NCBI GenBank assembly: GCA_020081605.1
Contig: JAHREC010000016.1
Span: 992,001 to 1,056,000 of the forward strand
Reading direction: 5' to 3'
From: Albifimbria verrucaria
Lineage: Eukaryota > Ascomycota > Sordariomycetes > Hypocreales > Stachybotryaceae
Length of the DNA: 64,000 nucleotides
The notes beneath the pieces are model-generated. The model saw only the letters and a program-made list of their open reading frames with translations, made no database searches and was not told the origin of the DNA. Below, piece after piece: positions 12,418 through 24,165 of this stretch (within the stretch, counting starts at the first letter, position 1; each line of letters begins with the position of its first letter). The position numbers and the translations under genes were made by a program.

Positions 12418-12920
12418 CTAATTGTTGCCCAAGATGTCGATTGCAGGGTTGATTTGTGCAGTAAGACTGCGAAGAGTGGCATCCTGCAAGGTGTAGAGAG
12501 CGGAATTGGAAATCTTGATATCCGTTCGGAGAGTTTGAACCAGGTTGGTAGGATAGCGGACCTTAGCAAGAGTGGTAATGTAACCCAAAGATGCTTGGGT
12601 GTCGTATGGGGTCAGCTTCTCGACATAGACCGAGTTGACATTAATGTTGGCTGCCGCGGCGAGAGCTTGGGGCAGCCTGGTGAAGATCTGTGCGGCAGCG
12701 GTAGGGTTTCCAGCCACGAACTCATAATTGAGAGGGAGAGGAATGCAATCTGGATGGGCGAGGTGTTTGCGGGAATCGATCCAGGGTTGGAAGGAAGGAT
12801 AACCTGGGGCAGGTTTGGGGGAATAGTTCGGGTGGACAAGTCCTCGCCGCGGTTGATGACTGCCGCCTGAGCACTGGCAGCAAGGCCGGCGAGGACAGAG
12901 ATAAAAGTAAATGGCTTCAT
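12418..12920 (-). CDS. Small secreted protein with fungal mucin-type (SEA-like) domain
   Basis: Single exon, about 167 residues, starting with a clear leader (MKPFTFISVLAGLAASAQA). The mature part runs from a Pro-rich stretch into IPLPLNYEFVAGNP, LTPYDTQASLGYITTLAKV, a hydrophobic middle and LTAQINPAIDILGNN at the C-terminus. The pattern of LxPYDTxxxLxYxTTLAxxxxP and a terminal INPAI block is, as I recall it, shared with the ectodomains of fungal GPI-anchored and signalling-mucin proteins. Here it stands almost alone, with no anchor or membrane segment. One base is missing near 12744-12746 (Ala codon before IPLPLNY). Function unknown; a cell-surface or secreted role is inferred. The family assignment is moderate. 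Confidence 0.6.
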
Positions 12921-13051
12921 CTTGAAAGTAGATAGAGTTTGTAAAGTGTAGAATATAGCGAAGCCTTTATTAGTAACTGGAGCTCTGAGGATTGTGAAGC
13001 TTGGAGCGTATTGTGCTGAAGAACAATGTGAATTTGACGTGAAAGGAGACT

Positions 13052-13059
13052 CTTTTATA
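13052..13059 (-). promoter_or_regulatory. TATA box of the small secreted protein gene
   Basis: The minus strand reads TATAAAAG about 135 nt upstream of the start codon at 12920, a textbook TATA element at a plausible distance. Confidence 0.45.
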
Positions 13060-14659
13060 GATAAAGAAGCCCTTCAGGGAACATAACATCTTCATGTGAT
13101 ACTGTACTGTACCATGGGTTGCTCCCAGTCAAATTGTCTTGTGACCATTGCCTCGCATTACGAATATCCAGACATTCCTTTGCCTAACCGCAAACAACGG
13201 AACTCCGGATCTTCGGAAACCCTCCATCTTGGCCCCTGGACAACTTGTACAAGGGTTGTGTTTTGTTAGTGGTTTAATACGGAAACACGTAGAAATGGTA
13301 CACTAAAGTGATATTGCGTTACCTTAGACCTCAGCTGTGGTACCCTGATGCGAATAATAACATCTATTTTTACAGTTCATTGACGGCGATTCTGTTCCAA
13401 AACCACAATATGCTATGGCCTAGGATGATTTAATCGGAGGTCTCATTCGCGTCATATCGCACACTATCTTACAGGCTCGGACTCACGTCGAGGATTCGCT
13501 TCGTCTTACAGGCTCGGACTCGGCTTGGGATTTGCCTTGGCTAACCGCCGGCCTGGGTAAATTCAGCCGCGATACAGGTGTAACACGACTAACAACTACG
13601 CCACGGTGCTTGGATCAAAATCCTACAACCAACTCAGCAAGGTCGGGTGTTTCTTGCCTGCTATAGCTACAAGGATGGAGGGTGGCAACCTAGTATTGAG
13701 TGCTCCGGTGCTAATATATGCGATACAACAAGCAACCAATGTCGTTCACATGAGTATAGTTTTCGGGTTGTTATGCAATTGCAGCATGTGTCTACATCTA
13801 GCGCTTATGCTGACTGCACGCTTGTCCGGAAGCTACATGGAAGTTACATGGGAGCTGAAGCAGCATGTTGATGAATGGTTCTGACTCAGTTCACTTGGCA
13901 AAGGGCGTTCGTTTAGTTAGTTTTGCATCAGGTTCATAAACATGCTTTATTGAATTGATTGTATGCCTGTTCTGATAATTGCCGACAGCAAACTCATTCT
14001 CGACTCAGTATGAGTCTTGCCAGGGGAGGGGTCTACCCTGGCGGGCTTGTCAATGCATATGTAAGAGGTTACCTGTACGGATTAGGCTCCTATGTACTTG
14101 CTCTCGTCGCGAGATCTTATCATCGTTATGCAACCTTGATGTATAATTAGATACCTATGTTTGCTTGGTCTTTGAGTAAGAGCCATTCCGAAGTGATCCA
14201 GATTGCTCTGGGTTCTCCAATGGTGAGAAGCGGTGATGTTGACAGTCGGATCTAAGCAGCTTCTACGACCTCGACCATAAGGTAAAATCAGGACGTCACA
14301 CTACATCCTTCCGTTCAAAGCACCAAAATGCAGCATCGCAATAATCTCCATTTGAACCAGCTTCGGATAGTTAGACCATTCGACGCCATCGTCTGCTCAC
14401 ACGAGACCAATCCTCCTAATATGGCAATGCGCCGGGACAAACTCCGCCCGAGCAGCGCCAGCCCCACCAAACCTTAACTAGACCCTCGGCTCGGCTCCGA
14501 ATTCTTCCCCGTGGCAACTGATGAGGTAACCTTTTGCCAGAAGCTGTCATCCATCGCCTCTGCACATGCGCCCACCCATCACCCTACAAACATCCAAGCC
14601 ACCTGCGAACCACCCCTTCTGTCGCTCTCAAACAACTCGCCCTCGACACACCGGCCACA
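13060..14659. other. Intergenic, no clear gene
   Basis: Region between two divergently transcribed genes. Contains the 18-bp direct repeat (13467/13504) and a cysteine-containing frame around 13647-13760 that could be a gene remnant (see findings). Nothing else is supported. 14400-14659 is C-rich and should be the SDHAF4 promoter/5' UTR. Confidence 0.45.
13467..13521. repeat. 18-bp direct repeat, two copies
   Basis: TCTTACAGGCTCGGACTC occurs at 13467-13484 and again at 13504-13521, 37 bp apart, in otherwise non-coding sequence. Only two copies; no longer unit is visible. Confidence 0.7.
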
Positions 14660-15014
14660 ATGTTCCGCCTCTCCAGATCCGTCCTCCCGCGCACCACCAC
14701 GCCCTCCCTCCTCCGCCTCTCCTCCTCCCGAGCCTTCGCCCCGGCCCCGCGCCCCTGAAGCTCTCCGCCGCCGAGCAGGCCGAGTTTGAGCGCCTGCAGC
14801 GCGCCGCTGCCGAGTCGCCTGCCTTCTCCTCTGCCGCCACCGAGAACAACCCCCGTGGCGGACGTCGCTGAGGGCGGCATCTACCGCGGCTCCTCCCGAG
14901 TTCGAGGGCGACGTGAACCCCAAGACCGGCGAGGTCGGCGGTCCCAAGAGGGAGCCGCTGCGCTGGGGTGGCCAGGGCGACTGGAGCTACAACGGAAAGG
15001 TGACGGATTTCTAA
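14660..15014 (+). CDS. Succinate dehydrogenase assembly factor 4, mitochondrial
   Basis: SDHAF4/Sdh8 family (DUF1674): binds the flavinylated SDH catalytic subunit before complex II is put together in the mitochondrial matrix. The start at 14660 gives an Arg/Ser-rich presequence (MFRLSRSVLPRTTTPSLLRL). Then come KLSAAEQAEFERLQR and the diagnostic C-terminus: PPEFEGDVNPKTGEVGG, REPLRWGGQGDWSYNGKVTDF and stop at 15012-15014. About 117-119 residues, normal for the family. Three frame breaks: one C missing near 14755, then two sites (about 14850-14855 and 14888-14893) where either one base is extra or two are missing. Three breaks in such a short, highly conserved gene argue strongly for sequence error. 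Transcribed convergently towards RXT3. Confidence 0.85.
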
Positions 15015-15432
15015 ATACACGAAACGACGAGCGCATAGATTTCTGCGCAATGGCTTGCTGTGCCAGACCTTGCGCTGGGCATAGCCCGACAGAAAAGATA
15101 TGGCTCCGCGACAACTATGAGACCACTTAAGATGAACGAGGAGCGCAACAAGAATGCAGTTCCCATGTTTAGGATCGCTACGATGTACAATCTTCGTCGC
15201 TGACAACTTTCATTGCAATTATATACACATGTACATTAGGCGGCTGTACTATAGCAGAAGAGACGAGTGTAGCATCAAATGGGTATTTCTAACACGCCTT
15301 CGCCTGCCAGGCTCACCGCCACCTTTCGTGCATTCTGTAGAATAATCCTCGACCTCATCGTACATATCGCGATACCAAGTATCCGTATAGATCCCATCGT
15401 GACGCTCTGCTCCTGTCACTAACATCAGGGAA

Positions 15433-18400
15433 TCAGCTCTCAGCTTCAACCTCCGTCTTCTGAGTGCTGTCATCAGCATCCTTCATCTCAGCATCTTGCT
15501 CCTGCTCCTGCTTGCCACTCTCGGGTTTGTCAGAAACCTCTTTCGGGCTCTTCTCATCTGCTGCTTGGTTCTCCTTGTCGCCATCGCTGCCCTCATGCCC
15601 ATTCGGGGCCTTGTCGGTATTTGTTGTTGTGTCCTTCTTCCACCAATTGCCAGATATCTCGCTACGTAGCCGGCTAATGCGTTCCATTTCCTGCTCCTCT
15701 CTACGCCACTGATGTTCCCCATGCTTCCCTTAATCTCCTTCATGGCCTTGCGGATACGCTCCCGTCGCGCCTTGCCACGCAGTCGAGCCTGCGGCTGGGC
15801 GCCGTTCGCGACCCATCGGAGGCTGGTGACCATGTAGCTGATGCCGTCATGCACAGCGTGTCGTCCATTGAAATCACCACCAAACTCGCGGCTAGTGATG
15901 CCGTATCGCGTGGTAGATGCGTACTTGACCAAACGAGGGAGGATGAGCACGTTGACATGCAGATCGCGATTCGGCGGGACAGACATGGGGCCGGATGGTG
16001 GCGGTGCGCTGATGAGGCTTTCAGACTCGAGATCGATAGTTTCCGTTGGCTGGCTCTTGCCCTTTCGCCGTTTGGGCTCGTTGCCGTTGGCACTTTGATC
16101 GGGTTCAAGGATAGCGCTATCGACATCTTCCGCCCATTCGCCTTTGATCCATCCACTATGGATGCAGGCTGCCACTACATCAGAATCATCGGTGTACACG
16201 TCGGTTCCCCACAAGAATTTCCTCGCTGTGACCTCTTCCCTAGCGGTTGGTGTGAGGTGGATCCGGGAACCTTGACTGTCAATGTACAGTTTTCATTACT
16301 CCTAATCAACTCCCACGGTAAAGGCTTAGGGTTAGATGAGAAGCCTCGGCGTGTGGGGTTGTTGGGAAGTAGTCGCGCAGCCTTCAATCCCGGCTCGTAA
16401 ATGAAATCGCCAAGGTGGTGGCGGGGACGATGGGCCACGGCTTCGATTGCTGCTTTTGAGGAAACGGTCAATTTTGGCTTTGGCGGTATAACGGTGGCTT
16501 GACTTTGAACAGCTGGCTTTGTGGGCGCTGCGTGCGGCGGATGCGAGGACCGTGGGATGTGGTGGTGATGATGATGGGGAGCAGGTCCAGTCTTTTCCGT
16601 TGGTGACGCAACGGGAGTTCCGTTCTTAAAGTTCTTAAACGAGGTTATACCAAGGGCAGCCGATGTAGCGCTATCAGGAGCATGGTGGTGGTGATGATGG
16701 TGGTGGCTAGCATGGTTAGTATTTTGTGAAATACAAGTTTTATGGGGAACATACTGGTGGTGATGATGTTGGTGTCCCTTGGGACGTTTCGCCTTGCCGC
16801 TGGGAGTAGCCCTGCCCGAGCTGTCATCGTCACCTGGACCATCGGCCGAATCCTTAAGCTTTCTCCGTTTGCCCTTAGTTCCCTTGACAGCGTCAGATCC
16901 AACGTCGGGTGCAGGAACATGACTGTCGGCGTCTTCTCGCTTTGTAAGGGTCGGGTTGGGAAATGACATCTGAGCACCCGAGGTGATGGGGCTCGATACA
17001 CCAATAGCGCTCACGCCACTGCCGATGCCAGCAAACATACGTCCAAATTCGCTCTTGATACCAGGCTCTGCAGCCGGCCCTGGCTGCTGTGGCTGCGCAC
17101 CCTGGACTGCCTGGGGCAGTGGGGAAATGCGTCCCTTGCGGTTTATGTCTTGGACGGCGAGCAAGTTGCGCTGCAAACTGCCTGGACCAGCGGGTTCGTC
17201 GCCAGGTCGGGGTCGGTGGGCATCGTAAGGTGTTCCGCTATAGGCAATGGAGGGCGGTGGCGGCCCTCCTCGCCCGGGCGCGGACGGTGAGGAGGCTGCT
17301 TGGCTTGCTGCGAAGCGTGTGGAGCCAAAGCTGCACGCTCTGGGGACCCGTACGGCTGCTGCGGCGCACCGCTTGAGTTATGTGGAGGCGGCGGATGGGA
17401 CGAGGGCGGGAAGCGCTCGGGAGGCGCCGCCGGGTACTGAGAACCATGAGGCGGATAGGGTGGGTTGGACGGCGGGTAGCCCGGATGGGTTCGGTGGTCC
17501 ATGGGTGCTCTGTAGCTCGGGTCGTGTGCTTGACGTCCCCAGTGGCCTTCTCTACTATCCCTGCGATCGCGGTCTTCTGGGTGGCCGTAGGGGCTGGCTG
17601 GTTTCGAGGAGGTTCGCGATGGCCTAATTCGTGGGGAGGCAGGTGATGCCGACCTGAGTCGCTGCCAGAGTAAGCGCGCTCTCTTTTTCGCGCTCGAGTT
17701 CGCCCGTTCTGTCACGTTCCGCTCTGTATCTATCATCGAATGGATAGGGTCTGAGACCAGTCCTATCTTGGTTATAATCGATCGGGGTTGGGGTCGGCCC
17801 AGCTCGTCTCTGCGTCCGTACGGCTCGTCTTGTGGCGGCGGCCTTCCCATTTCCATGGGTCGGGGTGCTCCGGGATACGATTTTGGCTGGCTGCTGGGTC
17901 TCGGTGGCGGGCCAACAGATGTACGGCCTTGATCACGGCCCAGATCGGCAGAAGCAGAAGGATGGCGCGAGTGGTAGGCTTGAGGGGTGCCGTATCGCTG
18001 CACCTCGGGCGTCGTCGAATATTGGCCATGGGGATGCTGCGGAATTCGCTCGCGGATCGTACGGTCGGGAGTGGTCTGGAGTATGCGGTCGTCGAAATCC
18101 AGGGTACTCTGAGGAGGCGGACGAAATTTGCGGCGAGGCTTGAACCGAGGATGCGTAGGGCGGGCCAGAGCCGGGCGCGGAGGTATGCGGAGGGTAGTGC
18201 TGGGAGGGAGGAGGCTGGGAGTCTCGCGAAGCTGGCGGCGGCCCACCGAGCATGGAAGATATGGACATGGAGCTTCCACCGCTGGCACCACTGCCGGAAC
18301 GCGTGATGGTGCTCAGAGCAGGCAGCTCCCTTCCGGAGGGAAACGCGGTTGGGGACCAACGGCGAGCGGGGGCGGGCGAGGGGCGGCGGTCCATATCCTC

Positions 18401-18919
18401 CTCCTCCAAGACTGCTATGCGACTGCGGCGGGGCTGCTGTTGTTGCTGATGGTGATGGTGGTGGTGGTGATGATGGTGTTGCTGCGATCCCGGTTGGGGA
18501 GGCGAGGTAGGCGGCGGCGGCGGCATTCCGCGGCTCAGCTCCCTAGCTGAGGGCAGCGACGAGGTGCTGTGATTGCGCGAGTGACCCAGTTCGGCAGGGT
18601 GGGAACGAGAGGCGGAGGATTGGTAGAAGGAGGTGTCGGAGGGTCTTCGGTGGTGGTGATGATGCGGATGCTGCTGATGCTGGTGCGGGTGCTGGTGCGG
18701 GTGCTGGTGCGGGTGCTGGTGCGGGTGCTGGTGCTGGAGGTGATGCGCGGCCGCATGAGCAAAGGGCGGCGTTTGCGACGGGGGCGCGGAGGCAGACGCA
18801 GACGCAGCCGAGGAGAAGGGCGACTGGGAGCTGGCGGCGTTGTGGATGTTGGAGCTGGAGTTGGGGTTGGAGAAGGTCGATGGTGCCGGTGCTGGTGCTG
18901 GCGATGGTCGGGGATCCAT
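15433..18919 (-). CDS. RXT3-like subunit of the Rpd3L histone deacetylase complex
   Basis: Nuclear co-repressor component (Rxt3 family, PF08642). About 1146 residues, one intron (16707-16754) with ACTAAC branch site. The N-terminal two-thirds is low-complexity: Pro/Ser/His/Gln-rich, with His runs and a repeated HQHP unit. A basic KGKRRKLKD stretch and a second His-rich region follow. The conserved C-terminal domain begins around GDFIYEPGLKAARLLPNNPTRR and includes PLPWELIR, REEVTARKFLWGTDVYTDDSD, AACIHSGWIKGEW, LHVNVLILPRL and ITSREFGGDFNGRHA. An acidic, Glu/Lys-rich tail follows. The start at 18919 is preferred; an in-frame Met at 18958 would add 13 residues. Four frame breaks in plus-strand G/C runs: 18030-18033 (one extra or two missing), 17184-17185, 16265-16267 and 15717-15720 (one missing each). 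Frames join smoothly across each. Confidence 0.85.
18680..18735. repeat. 12-bp tandem repeat inside RXT3
   Basis: GGTGCGGGTGCT repeats about four times on the plus strand; on the coding strand it encodes a His-Gln-His-Pro array. In frame with the gene, so copy number changes would alter protein length without shifting it. Confidence 0.8.
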
Positions 18920-21900
18920 CTTTGCCCAGTTTTCTTTGGGCTTAGCTCGAAAATTCAACCGACTGAATGACGAAGCGAAAGCGGTAGATCCAAAACCGCC
19001 CGTCTCAGTACAGCCGGCGCACTGCAGACCAAATAGATAAGGTCAGGTCTGGTCAGGTCAGGTCAGGCCAAGGTGGTCGGTCAAAACACCAGCTCAGACC
19101 AGGCGTGAAACACACGGGAACCTCTCTTTTTTTTTCCCTCTCTCTCTTCTTCTTTCCCTTGCTGGTGTTGGCGCTCTCGTCTCGTCTCTGCGCACGCGCG
19201 CGCAAACCCGAAACACACGAGGATCACCAACAAACGGCACGCGCGGCGACAATACAATCAAATAAACACCACCCAACTCTTCGCGCGCACGCTGCAACGG
19301 CAAACAAATCGAGATGGAGATGCGGTGTAAGGGAGAAAGGAGGGAGGTGGAACGAGGTTTAGGGCCAAGTCCGTTGTCAGTTGATCAATCTTCCCCAGTC
19401 CCCGGTTACGTTTCTCTTTACTTGTCTGATTTCCCAACCTTTTTTTTTTCCTCGGGCTGGCTTGCTTGGAAGTAAATACGTACGGGAGCTAAATGGGTAA
19501 CCATTCCCCGGTCGGTCGCTTGCTTTTTTTTTTCTCTCTCTGATCCTCCTTTGCCTTCTGCCCCTGTTACAACGCCATCTCAGTGACCGGGGTGTCCGTC
19601 TTGGTTTGGCTTGTGGGATGGCAGTGACTTTGGCGCGTTTGCTCGTTGGCGTGGATTGAGATGCTGTGGCGGCTGGTTTGAGGCTAAGGGAAAGTCAAGA
19701 CGAGACAGGAGTTGTCCAGCTCTGTCTCTCTCACTCTCTCCTTGCTGCCTCGAACATTCGGCTGCCGTTTTTTTTTTCCATCAGGCCCAATATCTGGGTC
19801 AGACCTTTTCCCCTTCTTCCCAAGTGGGACAGGGCAGACAGGGGCAGCCAGGCCAAGGAACAAAGCGGATGGAAGCCGAGGAGCGTGCAGGACCAGACAG
19901 GGGTTGACGAGCGGCCTTAGCGTTGGAAATAATGGGGACTGGAACGAGCCATGGTCAAAAAGACGGGGAACTCAGGGACCAGATGTCGTCGGTGGATGCG
20001 AAGAGACGGTCAACGCTCTGTTGCGTCCAGGGACCTCACGAGCAATGTCCATCTCCAGACTACGGCTCCCGTCTGCTCCAGCACGACGCCGTCTCCTCTC
20101 CCTCCGAGGCCTCTTCATCCATCCTTTTCTGCCGCCGCGGGTTACCTTGACGCGGCTAATTCAATTCATCCAAACGCCGGAATTGGATGGCTGGGGTAAA
20201 GTGGATACATGGACAGGATTCCAAGAGAATCGAAAACCCACCCAGCTCCGAGCTTAACTCAGCGAAATGCACAGAGCGAACGGGTGGAGCGGAGAGCTGG
20301 AAAGAGTTTTTGCCTTGGACTGTAAGACGAGCCGTCATTGACCGCGGCGCTGCCGCATCATCGTAATGTCATCTAATGCGGCCTGGGACCCTTGACGGAC
20401 CTCCGGCTGCATGTGAAAGTATCACCGACTTTCCGGACAAGGCCTCGACTACAGTAGTTGCTCATGACCACGAAACCTTTACACGGGCGGCCGCGCTAGA
20501 GAGAACGAGCTGATTACAAGACTCGACACAGCTCGACTGCTCTTCATGACAACCAACTCGGCCATTCAACAACGTCATGCGCTTTCGTCCTTCACGGATG
20601 CGAAGGATTGATGTTCAGGGCCCGACCACCCTCCAACAACCTACCCCAGAAATGATTGTCACCCTTGATGCGTCACCCTCCATCAGATCCGTCTTTTTCA
20701 CCGCCCTGTCTCTCGAAAACATCGCCATCAGAGATGCTGCCAAAACTCCCATTTACCCTGCCTGCCCAATCGCGCCCTCCGGCCTACTCCAATCGCCTCC
20801 GCCCCCAAGCTCGGCAAAACCCCTCACGGCTCTTCTTCAGGGCGGTCAAGCAAAGCCTGTGGTCATGGTTGCGCACTACCCATCCTCCATGCGTGTGCCG
20901 TGCAGCCTGCCAGCGCACCTGCAGATGCGGCCTGTCCGTGAGATCACATGTGGAGCAGCGTAGAGGAAGGGGAGGGCCAGCCGTTTGCTAGAACAGTAGC
21001 TTCGCACAGGTGAACGCATTGAGTATCTCGTGACAGAAGCAAAGCCACCATCCACACTGAGACCCTTTGAGATTCTGTCTGCGCACATCCTTACTGAGCG
21101 TAGTAAACACCTGCTTCCGCCTAATGCAGCTTTGGTATCGTCCAGACGAATCGTTGATTCTTTGGTACCTGTAGATCAGCCGGGGCAAGCCGAGCTGGTT
21201 GGCAGCCGAGGTAGCCAGCTTACCCTACACTTTCGATCATGCCGCGTTGTGTGCCCCAATCGTGTAACCATATGGTGATCTACAGTGGCAAGAACTACGT
21301 TGAGATATCTTTGTACACTATTGAGATTACTAGATTTAAAAAGAAGAAGAAAAAATTTTGTGCTAGGGAATAATTGGTTGAAATACAATTGTTCAATTGA
21401 GGATGGGGTTGATCGGGATGTGGTAGTGAATATCACCAGACACGTGCACTGCAATTTGCCAGCTTTCCTAACAACCATATAGACTCACTACTTGTAGCGT
21501 TTGTTTGTTTGAATATTTCACTTGAATAACATTGAGGCACACACAAAGTTATGTATCTGCCTGCTACAAAGCTCTGTGGTAAACAGGAGTAAGCACAGGC
21601 AGATATAATAAAGAGAGCTGGTTGGCGATGAGGCCACTTGACTGCTCTACGAAACAATCAGTACAGGGCCGATAAAAGAAATCAGTAGATACCCAATTGA
21701 AAAATACAGACTAAAAGCAGATAGAGAGACTTAAAGAAAGCATCCGACTACCTCCATATCCCAAGTAAATAAGAACATGTGAGCATATCTAAGAGCAACA
21801 CCTGGAGACGTCTGTACACACATTGCCCAGATTACAGCGAAACCAAGACAATGACTGTATACTTAGAGACAAGAACCAGAAAAACAGAAGCCAATAGAAT

Positions 21901-22484
21901 ATTATGACTGGTTCCTCTCACCATGTCATGGTTCTCATCCTAGTGCTTCTCGCTGCCAATCCATCATTACACATCTCGTGCTCTGTTCTATGTTTTCTGC
22001 ATTATTCACTATCCAACAATAAGAAGAGACAGTCTAACTTAGTTAAAATAAATAGTGAAAGACAACACAATATTAGTGAATGATAGGTTCAATGAACGTG
22101 GCCAAGCACCCATCACCACCACTACCAGCAAACTCCAACGCCATATATCATCAGCGAAACACAATGAAATGGAATCAAGCCACCAGCTCCACTATTTCAA
22201 CTTGTTTTGATACTGAGACGAAGAAAAAACAATAGGCCTAGGCAACAGGCAAGAACGTCTAGATTGGCAACCGTTCCCAGTTGGCAGCCGTGACCAGCTT
22301 TATCCGCTTCGTCTATACCTGCCGGCTGCACTGCCCACCTTTTCCTTCTTCCTCTCAACTCCTCTCACACATAGTTCAGATTCAGGTCTCAGAACTATCT
22401 TGCTCAACCACAAACAGTCTGTTTTGGCTTTTACATCTCAACCTCACACCCAATCATTAGCTACGCCAAGCCAAGACAAGCACC
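18920..22484. other. Intergenic with pyrimidine tracts
   Basis: Upstream region of RXT3 (left) and of the nucleotidylyltransferase gene (right). It holds a GGTCA pentamer run at about 19040-19072, T- and CT-rich tracts around 19125-19157, 19440-19450 and 19525-19540, typical of fungal promoters and 5' UTRs. From about 21.3 to 22.2 kb it is AT-rich. Frames up to 181 codons occur around 19.6-20.3 kb but follow the CT tracts, lack domains and have no matching splice pattern; I do not call them. Confidence 0.5.
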
Positions 22485-23503
22485 ATGCCTAAGCGCGGCT
22501 CGTATGCTAAGCTCGGCCCCTATGTCGAATCCATCCTCTATGATGGCGGCGGGCCTCCAGACGAGGACCTCAGACCTTTCAACTCTGGGTCTGCCGAGGA
22601 CCCCCTCGTCTGCGCCCTCACGGTGTTAACCATATCATGCTTTTCCCTGGAGCCTTCAACCCTCCTCACAAGGGCCATCAGGATCTTCTCAACAATGCAT
22701 ACATCAACGGAGGTGCTGACCTCAACATCATAGCTGCCATCGTTCTTCCTCTTGACGACAGCAGAGTTAACGTCAAGACAATGGAAGAGAAAGACCCCTG
22801 ACCTTGCCAAGAACCCAGCGAGTTGAGCTGTGGAACTGTAATGGTACCCCTGACTGGCTTTGGATCTTCGACGGCTCTGAAGCAAAATGGCGAGGGTTCC
22901 GTCAGGAGCTCGAGGCAAAGGCTAGAAAAGACAAGTTCAACCTCAAGTTCATCTTGCTGGCCGGTCCCGACATCGTTGGGACGCGCATCCTCATCGACCC
23001 TGCCTGCTGGTCTTGTGTTGATACAATCACTAGCAACATTTCCCGCCCTGTTGACTTCCTGGGATTCTCTGGCCACATGCGCCAGTTTCGTGGCTTCTCA
23101 GCCTGGGCAAGTCCCAACTTTGACTGGCCTCGACTTGAACGCCAAGTTCGTGCAAGGTACCGGAAGAAGACCAAGGAAGGTGAGCAACGAGATGCTATTT
23201 CCCAGACAAAGAGATGACTGACGTTCGAAAAGAAATCGACAATGCTGTTGAACATGCCCATGCAGTTATGAGAGTAATCTCCGTCTGCCGCGAGCATCGT
23301 GAGCCTCGAGGCTACATCCGCTTCGTGCCAAGTGATCTGGGCATTCGTCTTGTCGCGGCCCCAAGCTCCAGCGAGATTCGTCGCATCATCGCAACTACTC
23401 CCAAGAGTGAACTGCAGCTGTCACTCCAGGGATTGCTCTCAATGCTTCCAAGCTTGTCGCTTTTATTCGTGCGAACCCACTGATTGGACATTACGAGGAG
23501 TAG
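22485..23503 (+). CDS. NMNAT-like nucleotidylyltransferase (fungal, uncharacterised)
   Basis: HIGH-superfamily nucleotidyltransferase fold, resembling nicotinamide-mononucleotide adenylyltransferase. After an N-terminal MPKRGSYAKLGPYVESILYD segment comes MLFPGAFNPPHKGHQDLL with the nucleotide-binding HxGH motif. The C-terminal part has the second family signature APSSSEIRRII (variant of ISSTxIR). Between them lies a longer insert with WLWIFDG and KFILLAGPDIVGT. One intron, 23180-23232, phase-consistent; stop TAG at 23501-23503. About 322 residues. Three frame breaks, one base missing each: 22615-22617, 22795-22798 and 23429-23431. NAD synthesis is a guess from the fold; substrate-binding residues differ enough that another nucleotide or sugar-nucleotide substrate is possible. 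No neighbour hints at the pathway. Confidence 0.75.
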
Positions 23504-24165
23504 AGTTGGTGCGAATGATGTGCCATCAACACTAAGATTGAGGCTTTCTGAGAATGGTATTGAAGCTTGCTTGCATTGACTTGAGTGAGCAGGACGTGCT
23601 CGAGAGATGATGCTACAGAGAAGGCATGATCATGGAATGTGCAAGGAAGGAAAAGGGAATGAGGTCTGGAGAATTTGGCTTTTGCTTTTGCTTTCGGTCA
23701 CACACGACATTGGAAATGTACGAATAGACACATGGATAGGACAGCTCAGAAGCTGCTCTAGCTCAAAGAATGAGCAGTTAGTATAGGAAGTTCGGTTTGC
23801 AAGACAAAGAACGTGAAACGTATTGCGTGGTACAGCCTTGGTCTCACTAATTGTCAGTGCTCTGCTGCATTTCGTGAAAGGCGACGAGCCGTTTCGTAGA
23901 CCAATCATCCAACATAAATCTCTCTGCTCCGAGAAATTCAACAAGATGCTACATATCCTGCCGAGATATACAGAACACAAATCATATGGTTGATCAACTG
24001 CATAAGCGAATTCGAATTCGAACCCGAAAAGTAACCGGCCATTGCTGGGATCTTACTCCTCCAAACTGTTTGTTTTGCAAGATACCATCAACCATATGCA
24101 ACACCACTTACGAGACTTAGGAACACCACAGCAAACTCGGAAACGAAGAACAAACAATCATTACA
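23504..24165. other. Intergenic
   Basis: About 660 bp between two genes in the same direction; AT-rich, with a GAATTCGAATTC stretch near 24009. Holds the 3' UTR of the nucleotidylyltransferase and the promoter of the cyclase. No gene seen. Confidence 0.5.

Noticed and set aside
17247..18550. Long plus-strand frames opposite RXT3 (up to 172 codons)
   Set aside because: Mirror images of the low-complexity Pro/His/Gln-rich coding strand; no independent signal.
18680..18735. Regularly spaced repeat that could suggest a CRISPR-like array
   Set aside because: Units are 12 bp, head-to-tail without spacers and in frame with RXT3; the genome is eukaryotic.
19611..20257. Overlapping plus-strand frames of 84-181 codons upstream of RXT3
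   Set aside because: Driven by CT-rich promoter tracts; three frames are open at once and none has a domain.
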